Assembly: GCF_036370855.1 (NCBI RefSeq) | Contig: NC_088098.1 | Coordinates: forward strand, 140,264,721-140,328,720 | Reading direction: 5' to 3' | Source of the DNA: Dromaius novaehollandiae | Lineage: Eukaryota; Chordata; Aves; Casuariiformes; Dromaiidae | DNA length: 64,000 bases | Part shown: in pieces, positions 1-13,000 of the stretch | Layout: each line of letters opens with the position of its first letter | Numbering within the stretch: the stretch's first letter is position 1 | Program-made: the position numbers and the translations under genes | The notes under the pieces: model-generated | What the model saw: only the letters and a program-made list of their open reading frames with translations | The model's database searches: none | Told to the model about the DNA's origin: nothing

Positions 1-2925
1 GCCTCAAATAAAGTCTCTGATATGAAGAGTAGGACCTATTTAAATTTACAAGAAACTGAAAGAGATGAAAGCAGTAAGTGACTCAGAAATACATGTTCAG
101 CAATAGCCATGCATGCATTTTATCCTAAAATTCTGCTAACCAAATGGATAAGGATGCTTTTTGACAGGTTATTTCATTTGATGTCATAGCAAAACAGAAT
201 ATGCTTCTTACATTGATACTACTTTAACATCCATAAAGGTCCTTTGATTCAAATGTTGCTCTGATTCAAAACCAACACAGCAAAAACACAAGAATAATTC
301 ATTTTTTCTGGTATTACTTCTTTTCAAAAGACTGTAAATTGCACTAAACATAATTTTAAATTGCTCGTGGTAAGAAGAGCCTGGTAAGTCATTATGTTTT
401 TAGCAAGAATTTATGTCTCCGTACTACTGCATATATCTAGCCTTCTCATGCAATCTAGAGAAGACACTATAAATCAACATGCTCAAAATATTTAGCAAAA
501 TGTATGTTGTATTATTTAGGACAAATTCTGTATTAGCACACTTGTTAAAATTATAACTTCTAGAACAGAGACTGATACAAGCATTCATTAGCTGTTATAA
601 TTGAAACAGCAGTGTTCATCTGCCACATCCTGGATGTTGGTGGAACTCCCCAATTGGCCTACTCTGTTAGACAGGAGCTTTTCTGATCAGATACCATGAA
701 AGTTTTTCTTTTTTTTTTTCTACACTCTAGTGGGAGCGATCACTGATTTGGAGTTACTAGGCATATTCTTGGACTGTGTATCCTCAGCCCGGCAATGATC
801 TCCCAGTCTGTCCTGTAACTTAAGCACACTCTTTAAAAGCTCCAGCTTCTGCGGGGGTGCTCGTCTGGTTGCAAATTCTCTCTTTGAAGGTAATTTACAT
901 TCAGATGCACTTACTTAACACAGGTCAGCAGAGGATCATTATATTTAACCTTGGACTATTTCTGCTTGAGGAAAACACAAAAAAGCCATTGTGAACAATG
1001 CTGGATTTGCATTAATATGAATGTGTATGATGAAATAGCAACTATATAACAGCCACACAGATAAGATTAAATGAGACACTGAGCTTTCAAATCGTTGTAG
1101 CATTAAAAAGCAGAATTACTGTGTATTAATTTTTGCTGGTAATTCAAAGGAAACAACTATTCAAAGGAAACATACAATCAGCAGTACTAGACAGAAAGAT
1201 CCATGACACACAGCAAGCAGCTTTCAGAGCTAACATCAGCTGGCACACAGGACCAGAGTGAAAGAATTTGCATTGGGTATTAAAATACATAAAAAAGCAA
1301 ATAGGAATCATTAAGGAAAATCACAGCATGTGTACAAATGATCATAACACTCACTGCTTGCTTGAGTTGGTAAACTGAAGAAAACCTACTAATTCACAAT
1401 CTACCTTCTTGAACTCATTAAAACTACAGGGGGCACAGATTAACACGATATAATGAAATTCATGAATGCAAGGTAGGAAGGCAGAATCTAAATAAGTTTC
1501 CAGAGCAGAATAAAAAGGGATAAAGACCCCTACTGAATAAATACAAAATACCTATACCAGCTCTATCCAAAGTTCCTCTCAGGCACTGATTTCAATTTTG
1601 TGAAAAGCTGTCTTTGGCTATAGGTAGTATTTCTTCAGGAACATGATAAATTATGACTTGACAGGTCCAAGAGTCTAGACAAGCAAAGGTGAGGTGACTA
1701 ATACACTAACTTTAGCTACTCTGTCCACAACAAAAAGGTTAATTTTCATGTGGAATATCCAAGCTCACATTTCGACAGATATCCTGAGTTTACAGTAGTC
1801 CTTCACACCTGTGTTGTCTGAGGACAACATCAATATAAAATGTTCCCCACAGATGGAAGTGACTTCACAGAAATGTGAAAAAAACAGGTCTTTTATTTGA
1901 AAAAATGAATAAAAATAGTGTGAAGCAGACTGTACATAGAGGTTCCTTATTGGACTCATGGAGTTATTCCTCTCTTTTCAGCTGTGATTTTGTTACTGTA
2001 ACCACCTGTGTCATTATTACTCCCCCCTACATTTGTCTGTCACTACAACTTAGTTGACAAGGTATTCTGAACCAAAGTTTAATGATCTTTTTACAGCACT
2101 TGTTACAACAGTTACTTGATTTTAATAGCAGATTCTGGGCACTCCATCAATAAAAATAACTTATACCACTAGTAAACATATCCCAGAAAATTACCCCAGT
2201 TTCTTCTAGGTTGAATTTAGTTTTACATAGAGTAGATCTGTTATGTTGTGAATTGGCAAACTTTCTGGTTAGCTGCTGTTTAGAAGGGATTAAGAATTAT
2301 ATGATATTGCAACCATCACATTGTATCAAAAACTATAGAATGAGCTTTCTCTTTTAGAGGCTGTCTATGTATTACACTGATCTGTTTAGCATAGTTCTCC
2401 TCCTGCTAATATAATTAAGAAACTTAAGTTTTTAATGCTATTTCTCTCTCACTTTTTGTCAAAAACACATACTGTATTTTATAAACTATTCATGAAAAAA
2501 TGCTACTGATATATTTGAAGAGCCGAGGTTTGGAAGCATTACTTCAAACCTCAGGAAGTTATTTAATAAAAATGGATTTTTAAACCTGAAGCAGATACCT
2601 AAATAAAGACCTTTTCATATATATTGGGTATAGATATGTCCTTAAAGTAACAACTGTCACAGCTCCTTCTTAAATGATAAAAAATGTGATAAAGTTCACC
2701 TTTAGTTAATGTTTCTGCCCCCTCCCTCCAATTCTATACTGCATGGCAGCTGTTAATAACATAATCAAATATGTCCCTACCTTACTTCTACAAATATCTA
2801 CGTTCTTCCCCATAGAATGCCACCAGAATTATACAAGAAGGGAGTTTGACAGGATGCCCTTTAGATGCAGATCTCACAGTTTAAGGTAAAGTAAATCTGA
2901 TCCTCCAAAGATCTACATACTCCCT
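1..2925. other. noncoding DNA, no gene seen
   Basis: AT-rich, CpG-poor sequence with stop codons in every frame at short intervals; the only open frames are about 60 codons and resemble nothing I know. A short T run sits near 709-719. A 14-base direct repeat occurs at 1142-1155 and 1159-1172. No transposon, RNA gene or splice-bounded exon is recognisable. It is most likely intergenic or intronic. Confidence 0.75.
1142..1172. repeat. short tandem duplication, 2 copies, period 17
   Basis: The 14-mer ATTCAAAGGAAACA occurs twice, starting 17 bases apart and separated by ACT. This is visible directly. It looks like a slippage-type local duplication and has no evident function. Confidence 0.85.
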
Positions 2926-2929
2926 TAGC

Positions 2930-3225
2930 TTTCGTTCACTCCAGCTCATGCCACTGAAGTTAATGGAACTTAAACGCACATAAATCTTTGGCAGGTCAAA
3001 TGTAATACTAGCCAAATGTAATGATCGGCAACTGAGGCTTAGAAAAGTGAAACTGGGCCAGTAGGATAGGTTTGCTGGAAAAGCTAAATGACCTGTTATC
3101 CAGGCGCACCTGGCAAATATCAAAATTCCAAAGGTCTAATGCACTACTGTATTACACCAGGTTTTATGCCCGTGTAACTCTATATGCCTAAGCAAAAGGC
3201 TAGGGGTCAAATTCCAACCCTCCAG
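2930..3225. repeat. old amniote interspersed repeat, possibly with a MIR-like core
   Basis: Three adjacent pieces resemble ancient repeats shared by birds and reptiles. Around 2950-2995 is a segment with CACTGAAGTTAATGGAACTT, close to the widespread CATTGAAGTCAATGGGA motif. Around 3028-3060 is ACTGAGGCTTAGAAAAGTGA, close to the reverse MIR core. Around 3150-3205 is TTACACCAG, a short gap, then CGTGTAACTC, followed by a segment resembling the GGGCCAAATTC motif. The family name cannot be fixed by eye and divergence is high, so this is an inference from recalled consensus features. Confidence 0.4.
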
Positions 3226-3237
3226 ACTCCTCTTCTT

Positions 3238-3254
3238 CCCCCCCCCCCCCCCCC
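3238..3254. repeat. poly-C tract (17 C)
   Basis: Uninterrupted run of 17 cytosines, preceded by a pyrimidine-rich stretch. The complementary strand is an uninterrupted G run that can in principle form a G-quadruplex. The length is likely to vary between individuals and between assemblies. Confidence 0.95.
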
Positions 3255-3259
3255 AATTC

Positions 3260-6000
3260 TTTTAATGTAATTAGTGATTTATTTCCTCTTTTAGTGTCCA
3301 GCCACCATTGAAATCATCCCAAACACCTGAAACACCTGAAATGAATTCAGATCTCATTTACTGAAAAGGGAAGTGAATCTAACCTACTTTTTAGTGCTCT
3401 AATGATCTTTAACTGGTGCTGGGAAACTGGAGTCAGGAGAGAGATAACAGTTCTTTGTTCCTGGAAAAATAAGTGTTTAGACAGCTATCATGAGAAGGTT
3501 GTTTCTGGCTTATGGACCCTTTGTGAACAGAAATGCTTCATGGTACATCATCTACATGTCAGATAATGTAGGATTTAAAAGACAAGCCTTTATTCAGCTT
3601 TTCCTATTGCTCAGTCTTATGCCTGTGTCCTTTCTTAAAGTTGCTCTTCTTTCAACCTTGCAGTTGTGTGTCCTATATGTGTGCCCTTACTCTTCTTGAT
3701 GTAATGTGCAGTGTGTGAGCAGCGTCTAGCTGTAGGTATGCCATGGTATCACATTTATTAAACACCTTTTGATGGGTTTGATACCAGTTCATTCCTGAAT
3801 GATAACCTTTTTTTTTCCCCCACAGAAATTGGAATTGTTCCCCAGAACTGTTGCTCCCTTCCATACCTACCGATTTTCTAGAACAAGACTACCTTCTGTA
3901 TTTTCTGGGAAGGGAAAGTAGTCTTTATATTTTATAGCATTTATTGCATCAAATATACAATGACTTGTAGCTTTTTTTCTTCTTTTTTCTTCATTTTGAT
4001 AGCCAGATATTCCTCAGTCTCCCTTCAGGCAATTCCTATCAGCAAACAAAATTATTGTTAGATGCTGATATTGCCACAATCTTCCACAGTTTAGTAAAAT
4101 GTCACTGATTCCAATTGCTATTTTGTGGAACCTTTCCCAAGGCCACAGAAAAATCTATTCTATGATGTTCTGGCAATCCTAAGTAATATAAATCTTATTC
4201 ACAGTTATTGCCCCACTGCAATTAACAGAGCTAAGGTTTGCTGGACTGAGCTCACAATTTAGCATGTTTTATAGCTCTGTAAGCAAGATTTCTAGGCTTT
4301 TCTCAAGTATATTCCTCAAAAGTATATTTCTTAAGTATTTGCCTTGTATGGCCCTTTAGGAAACATTTCTTCAACACGTACCCTTACCCTCAGTTGTATA
4401 TAGTTCCAGAATGAAAGAATATGAAAAGAGATTTAGGATTGAGTTTGCCTTGCTAACTTAGAAAAGTAATTTGACATTTGGGACTCTGTGGGAAAGGATG
4501 TAGGCAGGAAAAAACACTGTCTAGTTCATAATGAATGTTTCTGAAATCCTCAAAAGCCTAGGTACTTACTAAAAAGCCCAGTAACCAATGTATCTTATTA
4601 TGAAAATGTTTTCCTATTTTTTTCCAGTGTCTATTTTTAAGCACCGATGGGTAATATTGCAAATAATCAATGGAAGTTGGTCTTATCAGGTCACAAGAGA
4701 ATAAGTTATATTTTACAATATAAATTATTATTTAAATGTTATTAAGTAGCATTAGCTCTATGGTAACAAGCAATCGCAAATTCTGTACAAACAGATAAGC
4801 CTGCTCTTCCTACGCCTGTATCTGGGGTGCTATGCTGAGTTTGTTCTCGGAGGGAGAAGGATATGATTACTGAGATAAAACAAAATCACACATTACAGTC
4901 ATTATGGGGAAGAGGGAGGGAGAATGTTAAATGTATTTAAACTGCAGGAGGTTAAAACAGTGTGTGCCAAAAATCTCTGAACATGTCAGGATTAATAACA
5001 GCTGGAAGCATGAGCCGAGCTGACTCTCCATTCCTTACACACGGTTCATCATTTAAGGTGCCAGGGTGCCGAGCTTCCCTCCTATTTATCAAGCTTTCTC
5101 TTTCTATCCCAACAGCCCTCCCACATTACGGTTATCACTGATGATAAAGAGGATATACAAATGCTAAACAATAAACTTGTTTCTTACCTCTAGTGCAGCC
5201 AAGGAACAATGTTTCAATACACTGGGTTATGCCTTCAAATTCTTGAGGAATAACCAAGAGATAGCAATTAAGGAGAAATCCATTAAAAATGCTTCCAATC
5301 CAGGGCCATGCTCTTAATGAGATAAAAATCCAAAATCCATCTCAGTAATATGAGGGAATAGGAAACTCTCAGAAAAAGTATGTGACTTTCAAATAAAAAC
5401 AAACATAGTGATCGTGAACAAAACCTATTGCTATAACAAGGAAGCAAGGAAAGCATAAAGGAAAGCAAGCCCTTTAAATCCACAAAGTTTAAAATCTGAG
5501 GAAAGTGGAATGCCAACTATACTGACTAATTATGTTCAAGCTGCATTTGAAGTACGGACCTTCAGTGCTAAAATGTATGTATATCCTGCTCCAAACAGTC
5601 AAATTCTGCTAATGAGCATGATGGTATGTTTTTATCTTTTGACAGCCAGTAGGGCCACTTCTTTGATGGTGTTTGTACACCTCTTATACGGATAAGGCAG
5701 CCCATTCTAAGCACTTGAAGGCCCCCCAGTGCTATGTTAATGAGCACAGTTTTGTGGCAAATGCTTGCTTGTGTTATCAATGCTAAAAGCATGAACTTAG
5801 CTGGAATATACTAACCTCTTTTAATGGATGCTAGAAGAGGCCAAAACCTTCCATTTTCTGGCAGGCTTCTGAGATCTTCCTTGTCCTGATTGGTGTCCAC
5901 CTAATTATGAGGGGCTGGAGGTAGGAAGCAGAGGGTGTATTCTTACAATAGTTAGTCTCTCTGTATAATAGTATTTTCTACTTAAAAATCCAAATTGTTT
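3260..6000. other. noncoding DNA with a conserved-looking block
   Basis: No gene. A 9-base tandem AAACACCTG repeat lies at 3321-3338. A good splice-acceptor-like pyrimidine tract ending CCACAG sits near 3808-3826, but no convincing donor follows. The stretch 4900-5190 is less AT-skewed, free of repeats and rich in developmental factor motifs (see findings). The remainder shows nothing recognisable. Confidence 0.7.
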
Positions 6001-6002
6001 TA

Positions 6003-6125
6003 ATATTATACCTGTTCTACAACTGAAGACTAAGACACAGCTTGACTAAACATCTTGCTCCAAGATTACTGCTCTACAGCAGACTCAGCAAAGCACCCTA
6101 ATGTCTGACCCAGTCCCAGGTCCAC
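6003..6125 (-). mobile_element. MIR-like tRNA-derived SINE remnant
   Basis: The plus strand reads as a diverged reverse complement of the MIR core and 3' half. CTACAACTGAAGACTAAGAC corresponds to the TTTACAGATGAGGAAACTGAGGC region, and CATCTTGCTCCAAGATTACT corresponds to the AACTTGCCCAAGGTCACA region. A degraded CAGAG/CCCAG part follows. MIR elements are non-autonomous SINEs mobilised by L2-type LINEs and inactive since early amniote evolution, so this is a fossil. The match is by memory and the divergence is high; a chance resemblance cannot be ruled out. Confidence 0.5.
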
Positions 6126-9100
6126 CCAGACTAAACTAGTGTAGGTATTTAAACTGACACAGTGCTGGAGTCAGCCTTAACCAGATCCTAAGCCTTTAAT
6201 TCAGAAATGAGACAGTTTAAAAACACACAAACCCCCAAATTCTACCCCACCGCCTGTATGAATAAATGCCATGAAAATAGCAAAGATTGCACATATAATG
6301 GCAGGTTTTGTAACCTAAATGCTATGTTTCATTCTATGAGGAAAGACATAGAGTTAATCTGCTAATTGTGTATAGGCCAAGCAGTCATCAGCCTTTAATT
6401 TGTATGACGTAGTGATGAAAGACTTTCTATCTTTTCTGCACCCAATCATTTCTGTTGTCTGTAATGGGAGCTATATATGGTTATCCTAACAAGAATAAAT
6501 CCTGTAAATTGTTCTGGAATAAAAACAGTAAAAGAATGATGATTTTTCTTTCCCATAAGACAAGCCACATGCTTAGAGTTTTCTTTCTTTAAGCCAAATC
6601 ACATTTTGTAATGAAGCACAAATCAAAGCCTGAGCCAGCACAAAATCAGTCCTAAATCTGGGACTGAAACTGTGGCTGATTAACAGCTGGGTGGAGGACA
6701 GCTGATCAGATGGGGTCCCACCAGGATGCCACTGTCTCGGTGGAAACAGGGTGGCTAGGGGAGACTGGGTAACAGATGGATGGGGCTCTACTGGATATAA
6801 TTGTCAATTCAAAACAAAGCCAGCATACTGTCTAGTGTTTGTTTTAAGGGTTGGCTGTCATTTCCAAACCAGAGAGGAGACAGGCTAGAGGCCTCTGGCT
6901 GATGGTGGGCCTGGTATGATCTGAGTGGAAAGGCCCGACAGGGTGTTGATGCAGAAGGGACTGTGGTTTGTGCACTGAAGGTGGTCTGAGAGCTGCGAGT
7001 GAGGAAACTGAAAGAGATGCTGACTTGTGAAAAGTTTAGACCAGTCTGAATTTCTGGCACATCACAAGTTCTGGCGCAGATGGGCTGTGCCTGGGACAAG
7101 TGGCTGAGGCAACAGAACAGTCTGCAAGGAGCAGAACCATGCCTACAAAAAGTCAAATCTTGTCTTGCACAGGATATTTATTGTTGGAGGCTGGACTCAA
7201 CAGAGGGTCTAATGAAACTGTTCAAATGGGTCAGAGGGTGCCAATGTGCATGTTCAGATGTTGAGAGTACTGCCATGTAGTGTAAATGTAACTTCCTATA
7301 AGCGTCTCTGCAATTTTCGCTTGCATGATTGGAGAGCTTTCCTTGATTTACTTTTTTATAACCTAAAAGAAGTTAGCTCTGGTCTCACGATATCTTTAGA
7401 GAGTGGGTTGAGAGCCTGGGGTGTCCTCAGTCAGTTCTATATTACAGCGTCCTAACCTGACATAAATCAGAAAAGGTCAGGAAAAAGTCTGATTATGAAA
7501 CTTCAGGCTATCCTCAGGAGGGTAAGGAAGGAGAGAGGTAATATGCATTAGGATGTGCTGTTATTGTATCATTTCTAGCCAGGTCAAGGCAAAAAACTTG
7601 TTTCCTACCTTGATAAACTATTAGTGATAGGTCAGGAGTCAGCTGCTTCCCTTGTCTGCACCAGGAGCTTAAATGTCAATGATTAAATGTTTCCATGGAG
7701 ATACCCCTGAGTTTCACTAATGTGGGCACATTATTTACACCCACACTCTGTAGGATAAATGATAATGACAGTGTGTTTTGTTGTGCCCTATCATATCTGA
7801 AGCAAGCAGTGCAGCTGGGCTAGGAAATGGCATCTTGGAGTACAGAGCCAGATCTCGGTGATGTGAAACGCACCTGTTCGTTTGATTTTTGTAAACGGCT
7901 CTTGCTGGAAGGAAGCAGCCAGCTTTGTTACATTGCATTTTGGACAGATGACTCCAGTGCAGGGGGACTGTCACAGCTGCTAAGTACTGACAATTAAATT
8001 CTTTCAGGAGACTGAAGTAGGTAGTACATCAACTGTGTGACCTACATAGAATGCGCACAGTTTAGTTGTTATTTTATTTCAGCTGGGGAAATAGCTGATA
8101 AATTCATGATCAGAGGAGTGGAGGAATATCTTGTTTGTTCCAAATTGGTTCAGCCTCGTTCAAACCGATTTTCTCACAGGGCAGTCACTCCAGAGTGACT
8201 TTCTCCATTAGTATTAATCATTGAAGTGTGAAAATTATTGCTGTTATTTTGATGATTATTTCTGCTGTTTAAATAAACTCATTTGCTATTCTTCCATATT
8301 CCTTTCCACAAGCATGTAAATCACCAAGTCATGATGATACTGTTGTAAGTGAATTCTGACGTCACATACCCAACATTTGTAGAGCATGTCCCTGAATCTT
8401 TACTCTTCAACAGTGGTGAAGCACAATGGAAACATTTTTAGGAAAAACAGAAAGAAGGGCCATGTGACTTGCTGCAAGACCTTGCTGAAGCCTGAGCAAC
8501 TGTGCACAGGTGGCTGCTAAAAGATTTTGATCCAGTCAAAGAATTTGATATGTGATAGCCTGATAAAATACACAACTGTATATTTTAAAGCAGGGCATGA
8601 ACTTTGGTAGTTAACTTTTGACATGTTATGTACTTTCTGCATTAGTGAAATTGCCCCTAATCACTGATCATTGTATAATCAATGCAGTTAAGGTAAAATC
8701 TTCCATGGGCCATCTTGTTTTCATCTTAAGATAGAAAAACACATTGAAGGATACATTTAGCAAATGTATTTGATAGAAATTCTTGAACTTTATACCAAAT
8801 CAGATCAGATTTGCCATGGGCAACTTAGACTCCCATGCCCTCGATTAGCACTGGATTACATGTAGCATGATGCAATCCCAAAGCCAAACAGCCTTTTCCC
8901 ACTCCCTGGGCGGTGGCCTGTTGACTTACACTGTGGAGCATATCTCAGCATATCTGGCTTTGCCGCAGATGCAAAAGGCATTATACAAAAAGCTCTCCCC
9001 TTGCCTCCCAGATACCCTCCCCAAGCTCTAGACAAAACAGAGGTTTGTGTTTTGGGATATAGGATAGGGGTTTCTGGTTAAGTACAGGCAGGGGCAGAGG

Positions 9101-9985
9101 ACAGAGCAGGTTCTTCTTGAGCACTGGAAGCTGGCAGATCTGTGCTTGCTGAGTGCCGGATGCTTAGCAAGACTCCACTCTGCTGTGAGTTTTTCCTTGA
9201 TTAGAGAAGAGGCTGAATCTAAATCTGGCTCTTTACTGAACAGCTGGGTTGTGGCCATGTTTTTGCAATATTATTCCTGGAAGTACCACTCTGTATGATG
9301 GCATTTCTGGGAAGGTAGCACAGCATTATTAACTCTGATTTAGTGTACTGCTTAAATTAAATCCTTCCTGGAAGTGTGACTGATCCATGGGAAGATGTAA
9401 AAATCTCCCTTGGATCAAATCTGTTAAAGCTATTGTTTATAGTTTTGAAAAAGAGAAACACTGCTAGAGGACAGCCATTCAGATGTATCAGGGAGCTTAC
9501 GGTCAAATTCTTAAAAAAAACAGGCTTGGCTTGATTGTAGCTGATCTTGCTTCAAACATACTATGCCTATTCCGTCCAGCTTTGAACAAAGGTGAGAAAG
9601 AAAAAAAGTTAGGTTCACAGTGAATTTAAGAAGATGCTTCTTGTGTTATCAGTATTGCTAATGAACTTACTAGCTACAAAGCAGATTTTTGACGTGGGCA
9701 TCCTTTTCAATATAGAACTGGAAAAAGACCTGGATTATTAAGTATTGAAAAAGAAAAAAAAAACAAAACAAAACAGAAACACAGGCAGTGTAGCAATGGG
9801 AATCTCTGGATATTTTTAACAGAAAGCTGAGCTGGTCGTTTCTTGCTCACTAGCCTTATTCTGATATAGGCTAGGAAGAAGAGGAAGTCATTCCCATTTT
9901 GTGGCTATAAAAAGAGTAAGCTCTCTCAGCTTAGAAATGAATGGGCAATTGTCTACCTGTATAAGAAGACATATCCATAGCTGAC
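6126..9985. other. noncoding DNA, no gene seen
   Basis: Moderately GC-richer from 6640 to 7260, where two imperfect copies of an ACAGATGG-GGGG-CT-C-A-GGAT pattern occur near 6710 and 6772; I recognise no family. At 8150-8400 a repeat-free, TAAT-rich block ends in a perfect cAMP-response element (see findings). An A-rich (CAAAA)-type run lies at 9750-9775. Open frames up to 115 codons (minus strand, 6809-7156) show no known domain. Confidence 0.7.
8357..8364. promoter_or_regulatory. perfect CRE palindrome TGACGTCA
   Basis: The eight-base cAMP-response element consensus, bound by CREB/ATF dimers, occurs exactly here. It contains a CpG in a strongly CpG-poor neighbourhood, which is modest evidence for retention by selection. 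There is no gene start nearby, so if functional it would act in a distal element. A single 8-mer may also occur by chance. Confidence 0.35.
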
Positions 9986-9986
9986 A

Positions 9987-10080
9987 TCAATTTTCACATA
10001 AAGAAGAAGGAAGCCTCAGGAGGGAGGTGACTTGCTGAAAGGATATGAATCCAGTGAAACTATGATATCCAAGGTTAGGT
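9987..10080 (-). mobile_element. MIR-like SINE remnant
   Basis: The plus strand resembles the reverse complement of the MIR core: an ATTTTCACATAAAG segment, then GAAGGAAGCCTCAGG in place of GAGGAAACTGAGGC, then GGAGGTGACTTGCTGAAAGG in place of AGAGGTTAAGTGACTTGCCC. The similarity fades after about 10045. It is fossil DNA with no coding capacity. The call is an inference from recalled consensus. Confidence 0.45.
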
Positions 10081-10084
10081 CATA

Positions 10085-13000
10085 GACATCTTGTTCGGTA
10101 CATCGAGGAAATCTGCAGTGTTGTTTCCTAAGTTATTCTTCTTTAGTGGATACATATTTTGTTTTGTAGGTATCATCATGTGCATTCTTTTCCTCTCAAA
10201 GAACATGAATCTGCAATAAACACAGGGCTGAGGTTCAATGACATACAGGTTTGGTGCTTTTCACCTCAGTCAGATCTGATTGAGCTGACTAAGCAGTTTG
10301 GGTGTGCTTTGGAATGAGATTTGCAAAACCAAGGGATGGAACAAGGGACCACTCCAGCTAACTGCAGCAAACTCACTTTTGGTCTGAGTTGCAAATTAAT
10401 CATGCCATATATACAGAGACCACGCACTGACTCCATACAGATTTAGTTCAGGTTCAGCTCATTGCTTATTAGCAGTGCTACTTTATGTACTCTGATGTAC
10501 CTGAGATATGCACCACATTCCCAGAATCAGGAGTGCTGAATGAGAGGAGTCTAAAGGGCATCTCTTCTACACAAGTCTCCCTTCTTAAGGAAGTAATTTA
10601 CACTTCCTTTGGAAGTGTTATAAGCACTCACCTTATTCTCCATTATATTCTCCATATACCTTTAATTTAAAACTGGGCTTTGGATCTTGGGTCACCTTCT
10701 TGTCTCCCCTACCCCTTCACTCACATCCCCCCTATTTATATATTAGTCACCACCACCTGTAGCCCGAAGGATATGTAAATATCATCTAATCTTTATAAAG
10801 ATTAAAAAATAAAGAATTAAGTGCAATGCAAAACAAAAAGAAAGACATGTGACCAAGAAAGGTGGGGCTGAGGGACTGAATGTCAAGGTCCAGACCATGT
10901 CCCTGGGTGCAGGATCTGCACAAAGTGGAGGAAGCAGTGCTACCCCTTTCCCCCACAGGCCAATGGTTAAAAACTCTCCCAGAGCTCTCCCTGTGAGCCC
11001 TTTGGACCTTTTGTTTGCCTAGAGAGGTGTGAGCCTGCTTCACTCATCTCTCAGACGAATGGTCTAATTACCAAGTGAGAAGACAGAAGCTTTTGGTCAC
11101 TGTTACTGAACTTTTTTTACTTTTCACAGGATAATTAACAGTTTTGGCTGGTGGGGAGAATAGAGAGCCAGACTATGTGTGAAAAACTTTGTGGAGTGGA
11201 AGTTATGGCATTCATCTCACATAGAGAAGACCAGATGGCGGTCTCTGGTCCTTTAATATTTAAGCATGTTATAAGTCCTAATGAACTAGAACCATGTTCT
11301 TTCACTCTTATATGGGTGCCCTGGGTGCCCAGGCTGTAGAGTCAAAGTAACCCTTTTTTCCTAAAAGCTAAAGAATTTTACTTTATTCCATGAAGCTGCT
11401 CCAGTTCACAGCCTGGATGCAGACAGCTCTTTGGGGAAGCATGAGAATCATGTTCAAATCCTGTAAGTCAGAGAAGAAAACTGGATGAAGGCCTTTCTTG
11501 TCTGTGAATAATCCTGGCTCACTGCTAGGCAAAAAGGACACTTGTGTGTGCCTGCTGCAGTGTGTAGTCATTGCTGATCCCAATAAGCCTATACCATCAA
11601 ATCACTATTTTGATTTCTTTCTCTTTAGTTTGGACTGAGTTTTCTTTGCATGTGTACTTGAAACAATTAAAGCTTGGTGCTTTGTCTGTTAGTAGAATAT
11701 TTTTTTAGGATCAGTACAAAAAATTTGGTATTGCTATTTTCTTCTCAAAAGAGCTACAGATAAATTTGCCTTTCAGGAGCTTAACCGGAATCTAGGAGAT
11801 CCCATGTGCTTGGCTTATCTGGTTGTAACATTGCAAAGCAAGGCTTCCTGGAGTTTATATATCATTTTTCACTATGATCGAGGCCTGATACCATTATTTC
11901 AACTTTCTCCCCACTTTAAAATGGTAAATCCAAAAAACAAGGAGTCAGAGATGTATGACTGATACTCAGTCTAGATCAAGACATACAATAGAGAGACAGG
12001 TTGCCATACAGGCCTTACAAAAACAGACCATTCTTTTTTAAAGTACATAGAAGAATACAGGGTAGGCATCTGCATTTTTTGCATTTACGAAGAAAAAGTA
12101 AAACACAAACAAATGCTCTTACGCTATGACTTAGAGTTGAACATCTTTTTCATTTATTCACACTTTCTAAACTACTGCTTGCTTTTTCTGTCTTCATACC
12201 ATGAACCCTTTTAGAGACCCATAGGAATTGCTCCAAATCTTCAGTGTAATATTTTATATCATATTTTGTTTTATATTGTATTTCTGCCAATATGGCTGGT
12301 TTTATTACTGTGCCACATTGCATCCTGAGCTGTAAAGCACAGCCTATTTATTTTAGAACTTTAATGTGGAAGGAAGGATTATAACTATTGATCTGTGTCA
12401 GGCGATACATGAAAACTAACAGTTCAAATAAACTCACAACTTTTACAAAATGAACACTGAATTTCAACAAGTTTTCAGACAGAGCAAATGATTCGTATAT
12501 CCAGTTCAATAATCAGACTGCAGCAGTAGCTAATATCTGATAGCACAGAGAAAGTAACTATTCTTTCCCACCATCTCCTCACATTCATTTCCTTCCTTCA
12601 TCTCACACTAGACAGTCATATAATCTTAGTTTAAACTCTTTCTGCAACATCTTTTCTTAGGCAGCAAGTTTTTGTTTGGGCTTGAGAAGCCGGCTATGCT
12701 AGGGAAATAGTATGAAAGCATGTTTAAAAAGTTACAAGACTTAAGACAATAATTACAGAATTATTACACACAGAAAAATCTTTTAAAGTCTTTGCCATTG
12801 CTACTTCACACAGTAATGAGTTTCCAGTCTGTGGGAACACTGAAACAAAATAGTATTAACTCTGTAATTTAAAGTAAGTATTCTGTAATTTAAAGTAAGT
12901 ATTTCCTTTGATCTGAATCAGCGTTGGCACTTCACTGCTGCATTAAAATAAAATCTACCCTGACTTCTTGCCAGATAAAATGAAAAATAAAAGGATGATG

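Noticed and set aside
3800..3870. Strong splice-acceptor-like pyrimidine tract ending CCACAG
   Set aside because: No donor consensus follows within a plausible exon length and no frame looks coding.
6809..7156. Minus-strand frame of 115 codons
   Set aside because: Located in a GC-richer patch; the translation lacks any domain and has no initiation or splice context.
11438..11475. GTTCAAATCCTG resembling a tRNA T-loop (B box)
   Set aside because: No matching acceptor, D or anticodon arms can be folded around it.
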